Assembly (NCBI RefSeq): GCF_900103545.1
Contig: NZ_FNHH01000012.1
Coordinates: forward strand, 42,436-106,435
Origin: Daejeonella rubra
GTDB lineage: Bacteria; Bacteroidota; Bacteroidia; Sphingobacteriales; Sphingobacteriaceae
DNA: 64,000 nt
Direction of reading: 5' to 3'
Below are positions 58,019-64,000 of the stretch, one piece after another. Numbering within the stretch: the first letter of the stretch is position 1; every line of letters starts with the position of its first letter. A program made the position numbers and the translations under genes. The notes below the pieces were generated by a model, which was not told where the DNA came from, did not search any database, and saw only the letters and a list, made by a program, of their open reading frames with translations.

Positions 58019-59218
58019 TTAAAATGATGGCAGCAAATGAATTTCTACCAGTTGGCCTTCATTAAATTCTGTTTGATCCTCATCCAGTTTGATAAGGCAA
58101 TTAGCCTTTGCAAATGAACTAAGTCTGAATGATTCTTGTGCTTTAAGATCATGGACCATGTTTCCGTCATAGTATCCCTTCAAAAATTGAGTCAGACCAG
58201 GAGCTTTTTTCTGTGCTGAACTTATCGGAGCCTGAATATGTTTTAAATCTATATTGCTGTTATTCAATATCCCAAGGGCAGGGTAAACATATTCATAAAA
58301 ACAGCTCATTACGGATCCGGGATTTCCTGGAAGTCCGAAAATGTACTTTTTCCCTTTTTTGCCAAAGTAAATGGGCTTGCCTGGCTTCTGTTTGATCTTA
58401 TGAAATACTTGTTCTATTCCGTTTGCCTGGGCTGCTCTGATCACAAAATCATAGTCGCCAACACTAACGCCACCGGTAAGTAATACCAGATCACTTTGCT
58501 GAAGGGCACTATTTAAAACAGCAGTAAGTGTTTCGAGAGTATCTTCGGACGATAAAATATTAACCTTGAAGATACCAGCTTGTTTTAATGCAGCTTTTAA
58601 TGCAAATGAATTTGATTCATAAACCTGGCCGTGTTCTAAGGCCAAACCTGGTTGCTGAAGTTCATTTCCGGTTAGTATAATTGTAACTGAAGGTTGCGGG
58701 AATACCAAAAGTTCATGGATACCAAGTCCCGCGATAAAACCTATTGCAGGAGGACTCAGGAAGCAGTTTTTTTCCAGGGCCAGTTCACCGGCTTTTGCTT
58801 CGGAACCTTTTAGCCTTACATTGAGACCCTTTATAATATTCTGATCTGAGATTGTTAACTCATCATTGTTTACACTGGTCTTTTCCTGCATTACCACGGT
58901 GTCTGCACCGGGAGGAACAGCTGCACCGGTAAATATCCTGCGGGCATTTTGTGTTTTTAAGGGAATAGATTCCGCTGGACCTGCCTGAGCTACACCATCG
59001 ATAAAAAGTTCTCCGTTCTTCTGCCAGCCGTCAAAATTCAGGGCATAACCATCCATCGATGACTGATTAAAGGGTGGTACATCAGTTACTGAAAAGACAT
59101 CTTCCGCAAGAATCAAACCTGCAGCATCATTTAAAAATACCTTTAAAGGGGGAAGGGGTATAATCGTCTCTGCGATGAGTTTTTTTGCTTCTGAAACAGG
59201 TATGAATTCTTTGGGCAT
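58019..59218 (-). CDS. moeA: Molybdopterin molybdotransferase MoeA
   Basis: A 399-residue enzyme with the MoeA domain order. VPPFNQSSMDGYAL and GAAVPPGADTVVMQE mark domains I-III, and TGGVSVGDYDFV and LPGNPGSVMSCFYEYV mark the MPT-binding domain. It inserts molybdate into adenylated molybdopterin. The partner adenylyltransferase (MogA/MoaB) is not in this window. The gap to moaA is 101 bases. Confidence 0.95.
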   Translation of the reverse strand: MPKEFIPVSEAKKLIAETIIPLPPLKVFLNDAAGLILAEDVFSVTDVPPFNQSSMDGYALNFDGWQKNGELFIDGVAQAGPAESIPLKTQNARRIFTGAAVPPGADTVVMQEKTSVNNDELTISDQNIIKGLNVRLKGSEAKAGELALEKNCFLSPPAIGFIAGLGIHELLVFPQPSVTIILTGNELQQPGLALEHGQVYESNSFALKAALKQAGIFKVNILSSEDTLETLTAVLNSALQQSDLVLLTGGVSVGDYDFVIRAAQANGIEQVFHKIKQKPGKPIYFGKKGKKYIFGLPGNPGSVMSCFYEYVYPALGILNNSNIDLKHIQAPISSAQKKAPGLTQFLKGYYDGNMVHDLKAQESFRLSSFAKANCLIKLDEDQTEFNEGQLVEIHLLPSF

Positions 59219-59319
59219 CCGGGTTTGTTTAGGACTAACAGATGGTGAATTTCGATAAAAAATTGCTGATTAGCTATTGGGGACTAAATATAAAAAATCT
59301 AATTGCTTATTTTTTCCCC

Positions 59320-60300
59320 CTATCCCCCAATACTGATCATACTTCTATTATGAAGGTCTTCAGTATGGATCTTTTCAAAATCTTTGGTGAATTGTCCGCC
59401 CAGTTCTTTGGCTTTGGAAGCGATACTTTCCTGAATAAGCGGTAAAACATCTTCACCTTTTCTTAGTGCCGAAAGCAGGTCGGTTTCTTTTTGAGAGAAG
59501 AGGCAGTTTTTCATTTTACCATCGGCTGTCAGGCGCATGCGGTTGCAGCCACTGCAAAATGGAGAGCTCATTGTACTTATTATGGCAAATGTGCCTTTGT
59601 GGCCATCAATGGCAAATTTTTTAGCGGTATCATGGAGATCATTCTGCAGAGGGGTAGGGGTATATTTCTGGCCGATCACTCCCAGCATTTCCTCCATGGT
59701 GAACACCTGATTGCTTGTCCAGCGGTTACCATCAAAAGGCATGAATTCAATGAAGCGTACATGTACCGGTAAATCTTTGGTCCAGGCAACAAAATCATTT
59801 ATCTCATGATCATTCATTCCTTTCATCACCACTACATTAACCTTCACATGGAAATTTTTGTTGATCATCAAATGGATGTTATCCATCACCTTCTGAAATC
59901 CATCACGGCGTGTAATGATCTGAAATTTATCTGCATCCAGAGTATCGAGACTGATATTTAATGATTTAACCTTCGCCTCCTGAAGAACATCTGCAAAATC
60001 ATGCAGTCGGGTAGCATTTGTTGTGAGTGTAAGCGAAACGGGCAGTTTGGATAAGCGAAGGATAATATCTGCGGCATCCTTTCTGACAAGAGGTTCACCT
60101 CCCGTTAAGCGGATCTTATTTACGCCATTTTGTACAAATATCTTTGCCAGCGATTCTATTTCATCAGGCTGCATAAGCCTTGAATGAGGGGTAAACTCAT
60201 AATCCTCCTCAGGCATACAGTAAAAGCAACGCAGGTTGCAGTTATCAGTCAGTGATATCCTCAGGTAATTATGAATTCGGTCAAAAGAATCAATAAGCAT
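59320..60300 (-). CDS. moaA: GTP 3',8-cyclase MoaA
   Basis: A 326-residue radical-SAM enzyme. The first 4Fe-4S site is CNLRCFYC near residue 20, and the second is built from CSGCNR and the later Cys in MKNCLFS. The C-terminus ends ISIGG, the double Gly needed for activity. It makes the cyclic intermediate from GTP, which MoaC then converts to precursor Z. The start at 60300 is chosen over 60372 because the longer frame would overlap the mocA-like gene and add no conserved sequence. Confidence 0.95.
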   Translation of the reverse strand: MLIDSFDRIHNYLRISLTDNCNLRCFYCMPEEDYEFTPHSRLMQPDEIESLAKIFVQNGVNKIRLTGGEPLVRKDAADIILRLSKLPVSLTLTTNATRLHDFADVLQEAKVKSLNISLDTLDADKFQIITRRDGFQKVMDNIHLMINKNFHVKVNVVVMKGMNDHEINDFVAWTKDLPVHVRFIEFMPFDGNRWTSNQVFTMEEMLGVIGQKYTPTPLQNDLHDTAKKFAIDGHKGTFAIISTMSSPFCSGCNRMRLTADGKMKNCLFSQKETDLLSALRKGEDVLPLIQESIASKAKELGGQFTKDFEKIHTEDLHNRSMISIGG

Positions 60301-60313
60301 AGATAAAAGTAAG

Positions 60314-60922
60314 TTATTTGGATAAATTCCTGTAATTTTCTCTTGTATCAATATCAATACTTCCCTGATCAAAAGAAATACTTCCTGTTTTTTGACTGTA
60401 TTTTTTGATCAATGATTTAGCGCCGCTTTCTCCTTCCAAAGCAGAAAGCTCAGAAAATAAGCTTTTATGAAAAAGGGCAGGTGTACCCAGGGTGTTCTCA
60501 TAGCTGCTTGCAATAATTGGCTTTCCTGTTTCCCGGTGTTGTTTTATAAGCTCATTCAGGAGTGATGCGCTCACAAAGGGCTGGTCGCATACCATCAGAA
60601 TTACAGCTTCTGAATCAGGAGCAATTGCATTAAGTTTGTTTATGCCGCAGGAAATTGATGAGGCCATTCCACTTTCCCATAAGGTGTTTTCTTCGATCAA
60701 TATATTAGTCTGATCGAGCTCCTTTTCTATCATTTCTTTATTTGAACCTAAAACGACCATCACCGGGCTGACCTGACTTTCAAGAGCAATATCGATACTA
60801 TGTTGCAGGAGAGTCTTTCCGCGATAGCTCAATAGTTGTTTGGGACTTCCAAGACGCGCTGACCTGCCTGCTGCCAGAATGATGACTGCAATATTTGCTG
60901 GTTTACTTTCTTTTGCAGGCAT
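60314..60922 (-). CDS. MobA/MocA-like molybdenum-cofactor nucleotidyltransferase
   Basis: A 202-residue NTP transferase with the LAAGRSARLGSPKQLL signature and a later VCDQPFVSASLL motif. Next to xdhC this type is generally the cytidylyltransferase MocA, which makes the dinucleotide form of the cofactor used by xanthine-oxidase-family enzymes; MobA-type guanylylation cannot be excluded by eye. It starts 4 bases after xdhC. Confidence 0.88.
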   Translation of the reverse strand: MPAKESKPANIAVIILAAGRSARLGSPKQLLSYRGKTLLQHSIDIALESQVSPVMVVLGSNKEMIEKELDQTNILIEENTLWESGMASSISCGINKLNAIAPDSEAVILMVCDQPFVSASLLNELIKQHRETGKPIIASSYENTLGTPALFHKSLFSELSALEGESGAKSLIKKYSQKTGSISFDQGSIDIDTRENYRNLSK

Positions 60923-60926
60923 AATT

Positions 60927-62048
60927 TTAGCTTCTTGGATGAATTGGTGATTTTCTATACTTCAAAAAAGCACCATTTCTTCCTGAAAAGGCAGCCCGGA
61001 TGCCGGCTGCTAATGATAAGGCGATCTCTTCAGGTGTTTGTGCCCCTATATCCAATCCCAGAGGAGCGTAGATCCGTTCCATTTCAGATTCATTTACAGG
61101 CCGGCCTTCATCGGCAAGCTCTTTCCATATTTTTTCAGAACGTACTTTAGGGCCGAGCATTCCAATGAAAGGAGCAGATGTTCTGAGTGCTTTAGGTAAA
61201 TTTATTTTATCAGTCTTATAATCATGCGACATGAGGATAATGGCTGTATGTTCATCGATCAGCATTTCGAAAAACTCTGAAGGTGCTCTGATCTCATCTG
61301 CGAGAGCCGATATTTTAGAATTGACCTTTAATAATTCGGCAACAATACTTACCCTCCAACCGATCTCTTTTAGAAGACGGCACATCGGATAAACGTCATA
61401 TTGATGCCCCATCAAAACGACATGGATCTCTGGTGGCAGGATCTCAATGAAAACTGCAAGACTCCTGCCATCAGGAGCCTCACAAGTGAATGAACCTGAT
61501 TTTTTATCGGCTATTCGTTGCTTAACTGCATGATCCACGGAGCTTTCCAGACTTTGATCCCCAATTATTGTCAGGCTTTCAGGTCCTTTATATTGAATGA
61601 GCTGACCTGGTTTTATATCCTGAAAGTCGCCGTTTACACTAGATATTGTGATCAGGATATGCGTTTCCCTGCTTGCTTGAATGCAGGTTTTCAAAACTTC
61701 AACGGGGTTGTTGGGGTCGTTAAAATCAAGGGGACAAAACAGAACATCAATAATACCGTTGCAACCTAATCCCACACCGATCTGATGAGGATCATCTTCA
61801 CTGGTATCATAGGTAATGAGGGTAGGGCGTGAGTTATTTATGGCTACTCGTGCACGTTTGAGAGCATCACCTTCCAAACAACCGCCACTTATTCCACCCA
61901 CCCACGTGCCATTATCTAAAACCAGCATGCGTGCACCCGTACGACGATAAGAAGATCCTTCAACACGTACAACAGTTGCAATTGCTGCCCGCATAACCGA
62001 TCTATCTATTTCATCATATGCTTTAATTATGGCTTTTATCTCTTTCAT
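60927..62048 (-). CDS. xdhC: XdhC family cofactor insertion/maturation protein
   Basis: A 373-residue XdhC/CoxI-type protein. The N-terminal domain has ATVVRVEGSSYRRTGARMLV and WVGGISGGCLEGD. The C-terminal Rossmann domain has VVLMGHQYDVYPMCRLLKEI and FIGMLGPKVRSEKIW. It binds and sulfurates molybdenum cofactor for xanthine-dehydrogenase-like enzymes, so such an enzyme is expected elsewhere in the genome. It is the first gene of the operon. Confidence 0.92.
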   Translation of the reverse strand: MKEIKAIIKAYDEIDRSVMRAAIATVVRVEGSSYRRTGARMLVLDNGTWVGGISGGCLEGDALKRARVAINNSRPTLITYDTSEDDPHQIGVGLGCNGIIDVLFCPLDFNDPNNPVEVLKTCIQASRETHILITISSVNGDFQDIKPGQLIQYKGPESLTIIGDQSLESSVDHAVKQRIADKKSGSFTCEAPDGRSLAVFIEILPPEIHVVLMGHQYDVYPMCRLLKEIGWRVSIVAELLKVNSKISALADEIRAPSEFFEMLIDEHTAIILMSHDYKTDKINLPKALRTSAPFIGMLGPKVRSEKIWKELADEGRPVNESEMERIYAPLGLDIGAQTPEEIALSLAAGIRAAFSGRNGAFLKYRKSPIHPRS

Positions 62049-62161
62049 TATTACCTGTAAATGTCTTTAAATTGCTCGATTATTACATTTTTGCAAAATA
62101 TATTATGCTTTTCCGCTTTTTTGAAATTGCAATATTTTATTTAAAACAGTAAATTCAATAA

Positions 62162-62169
62162 TAGTTTTG
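62162..62169 (+). promoter_or_regulatory. TAnnTTTG promoter box before the YciI-like gene
   Basis: TAGTTTTG, 17 bases before the start codon at 62187. No -33 element was identified. Confidence 0.4.
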
Positions 62170-62186
62170 TTTAAATAATAACAATT

Positions 62187-62639
62187 ATGAAATATCTACT
62201 CACAATCTTTTTACTCATTCACTTTTCAGTCATATACGGTCAGAGCGACAATTCCAAATATAATAAAGCATTAGCTGAAAAATTGGGAGCAGATGATTAT
62301 GGAATGAAAATGTATGTTTTTGTGATCCTGAAAACGGGTACCCGTACTGCGGATAAAAATACAACAGATAGCTTATTTAGAGGACATATGCAGAATATTG
62401 GCCGACTGGCTGATTCAGGAAAACTTGTTGTTGCTGGTCCGATGAAAAAAAATGACATGAATTACAGAGGTATATTCATCCTGAATGTGAGTAGTCTTGA
62501 AGAAGCAAATTTACTTTTGGACACCGACCCTGCTGTTAAGGCTAATTTGCTTGCTGCTGAGTTATTCCAATGGTACGGATCTGCCGCATTGCCTGAGTAT
62601 CTCAAATATCATGAGATGCTTGAGAAGAAAAAGTTCTAG
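62187..62639 (+). CDS. Exported YciI-like protein
   Basis: A 150-residue protein with a signal peptide (MKYLLTIFLLIHFSVIYG) and then a YCII-related dimeric alpha-beta domain: MYVFVILKTG, GHMQNIGRLADSGKLVVAGP and YRGIFILNVSSLEEANLLLD. The conserved His of YciI is present in RGHMQN and an Asp in LLLDTDP. YciI proteins are normally cytosolic; this one should be periplasmic. The function is unknown. It stands alone. Confidence 0.83.
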   Translation: MKYLLTIFLLIHFSVIYGQSDNSKYNKALAEKLGADDYGMKMYVFVILKTGTRTADKNTTDSLFRGHMQNIGRLADSGKLVVAGPMKKNDMNYRGIFILNVSSLEEANLLLDTDPAVKANLLAAELFQWYGSAALPEYLKYHEMLEKKKF

Positions 62640-62703
62640 CTGATCTGCTGGACCTTTTGTTTCTTCCAGTCAGACTACCTGCACTCTGGAGTTTTACGAG
62701 CAA

Positions 62704-63732
62704 CTAAGCTAATGCCTTCCTCACTGCAGGTGCTACCACAGTACCATATAATTCAATAGATCGCAGTACCTTTTTATGTGGCATATCACCCATGCTCATT
62801 TGAGCCAGAAAACGGGTGTTCCCGAAGAGCTCATGCTCGTATAAAATTTTATCGATCACTTCCTGCGGACTGCCCACTAAAAGGGCTCCTTTTGCTGATC
62901 TGGAATAGTCAAATTGCTGACGGCTTAACGGTGACCATCCGCGCTCTTGTCCGATGCGGTTCATCATGGTAGCATACGATGGAAATAGCTCATCTGAAGC
63001 CTGTTGTGAATCATCAGCGATATAAACATGCGAGTTGATACCTATTTGAAGATCTGCAGGGTTTTGTCCGTTTTTTGCTGCTGTTTCACGATACAAATTA
63101 ATAAATGGAACAAATTGTTCCGGCATTCCCCCAATGATGGCCAATGCCAATGGAATTCCAAGATTCGCAGCCCTGACTGCCGACGCAGGTGTGCCACCTA
63201 CAGCTATCCATATTGGGAGTGTATTTTGAAATGGTCTGGGATAAATACCTTTATTTTCAAAGGAGGGGCGGTGTTTTCCTTTCCAGGTCAATCTCTCTGA
63301 TTTATTGATCTGAAGCAGGAGATCCAGTTTTTCTGAGAATAAGTCATCGTAATCATTAAGATCAAAGCCAAAAAGTGGGAAGGATTCAATAAAAGAACCA
63401 CGACCAACCATGATCTCTGCCCGTCCTGATGATAACTGATCCACCGTTGCGAAGTCTTGAAATACCCTTACCGGATCATCAGAACTTAGCACAGTTACAG
63501 AACTGCTTAGCTTAATGTTTTTTGTTTTCATAGCTGCTGCAGCCAATAGTACCGCTGGTGCTGATGCAGCATAATCAGGCCGGTGATGTTCTCCAATCCC
63601 AAATACATCAAGACCGAGCTGATCGGCCAGTTCTATTTCTTCAATAAGTTCTTTTATTCGCTGATGTGTGCTTGCACTTCGGTTAGTTGTGCCTGGCAGC
63701 ATATCTGCGAAAGTATATAAGCCTAATTCCAT
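62704..63732 (-). CDS. LLM class flavin-dependent oxidoreductase (bacterial luciferase-like)
   Basis: A 342-residue TIM-barrel flavoprotein. ADQLGLDVFGIGEHHRPDYAASAP, KLSSSVTVLSSDDPVRVFQD and GRGSFIESFPLFGFDLNDYD are typical of the atypical LLM group with an Ile/Leu-rich C-terminus (MSMGDMPHKKVLRSIELYG). The substrate is unknown; the family oxidises aldehydes, alkanesulfonates and similar compounds with reduced FMN. It stands alone. Confidence 0.88.
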   Translation of the reverse strand: MELGLYTFADMLPGTTNRSASTHQRIKELIEEIELADQLGLDVFGIGEHHRPDYAASAPAVLLAAAAMKTKNIKLSSSVTVLSSDDPVRVFQDFATVDQLSSGRAEIMVGRGSFIESFPLFGFDLNDYDDLFSEKLDLLLQINKSERLTWKGKHRPSFENKGIYPRPFQNTLPIWIAVGGTPASAVRAANLGIPLALAIIGGMPEQFVPFINLYRETAAKNGQNPADLQIGINSHVYIADDSQQASDELFPSYATMMNRIGQERGWSPLSRQQFDYSRSAKGALLVGSPQEVIDKILYEHELFGNTRFLAQMSMGDMPHKKVLRSIELYGTVVAPAVRKALA

Positions 63733-64000
63733 TTTTTATCCTTGAAAATTGTGTTTTAACCTGATAAGATCGGTAATAAATACCTTGCTCTCGGAAAGGC
63801 AAATCTCGTATTTATATTTGTTAGCGGGTAAAGTTATCGGGAACAAATTATAGGGTTTCTGTCAAATTTTGAAATGATGCATTTGTGTTTTCCTGGGCGG
63901 TGTTCTCCTTTAGACTTGTAAAAGTAAAACAGAGTATAGAACTTGTGTTTTACAATAGTTACAAGGGCAAAGGCAAATTAAGGTGTTCTCCGGGAATTAA
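63733..64000. other. Non-coding end of the window
   Basis: A 268-bp stretch with no supported gene on either strand. It should contain the promoter of the LLM gene. No clear box, hairpin or repeat was found. Confidence 0.5.

Noticed and set aside
1..64000. tRNA, rRNA, CRISPR arrays, transposases, integrases, phage genes
   Set aside because: Looked for on both strands and none could be supported from the sequence. Small structured RNAs could still be missed by eye.

Overview
The window is a chromosomal segment of a Bacteroidota bacterium, most likely a Sphingobacteriaceae/Pedobacter-like organism. The signs are two cell-surface proteins with type IX secretion C-terminal sorting domains, TAnnTTTG promoter boxes in place of sigma70 -10 boxes, few Shine-Dalgarno sequences, DUF4382 and CHKP-motif secreted proteins, a purN-purH-mreBCD-mrdA-rodA neighbourhood, and a full HPPD/homogentisate pathway. 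No tRNA, rRNA, CRISPR array, transposase or integrase was recognised.

Region 1 (1-6000) is accessory. It holds a run of small same-strand genes: alpha/beta-hydrolase lipoprotein, GrpB, SdpI-like, NTF2-like, 4Fe-4S mini-ferredoxin, VOC and DUF1801. At least one intergenic gap is an attC-like palindrome, so the first part looks like a gene-cassette array without an integrase. That array lies between two diverged copies of a ~107-bp repeat. A three-copy palindromic element follows, and one copy cuts off an SRPBCC gene. An MFS carrier closes the region.

Region 2 (6000-17230) is a copper/silver efflux locus on the + strand. It encodes a HYC_CC_PP-type exported protein, a TCPMHP metal-binding lipoprotein, a CusA pump split by a frameshift, a CusC-like channel, two successive CusB-like adaptors that each carry a TCPMHP domain, an HMA-AraC fusion (probable copper-sensing regulator), a CopA P1B-ATPase and a CopZ-like chaperone. 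It ends at a 20-bp-arm bidirectional terminator.

Region 3 (17240-33210) is dominated by exported proteins: a DUF4382 lipoprotein, a small coiled-coil lipoprotein, a CHKP-motif low-complexity protein, and a Cys-motif BNR/sialidase-like protein whose start codon lies in the terminator hairpin upstream. These are followed by a 2642-residue repeat adhesin (T9SS type B), a degenerate stand-alone receiver, a T9SS subtilase and a di-heme cytochrome c peroxidase.

Region 4 (33400-45060) is core: tdk, an acidic hypothetical, rodA, mrdA (PBP2), mreD, mreC, mreB, purH and purN. An AraC-DUF983 pair sits in opposite orientation between mreD and mrdA. Several gaps here contain simple-sequence or inverted repeats.

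Region 5 (45300-49930) is tyrosine/homogentisate degradation: hpd and hmgA on the - strand, a fumarylacetoacetase-family hydrolase and a flavin reductase on the + strand.

Region 6 (50130-54840) has a LiaF-like protein with a LytS/LytR-type two-component pair, a NYN/OST-HTH RNase-like protein and a Gfo/Idh/MocA oxidoreductase, followed by a nested repeat tract.

Region 7 (55000-62050) is a - strand molybdenum-cofactor operon: xdhC, mocA-like, moaA, moeA, a TSUP transporter, moaD, moeB-rhodanese, moaE and DUF1801. No moaC, mogA/moaB or molybdoenzyme is in view. The window ends with an exported YciI-like protein and an LLM-class oxidoreductase.
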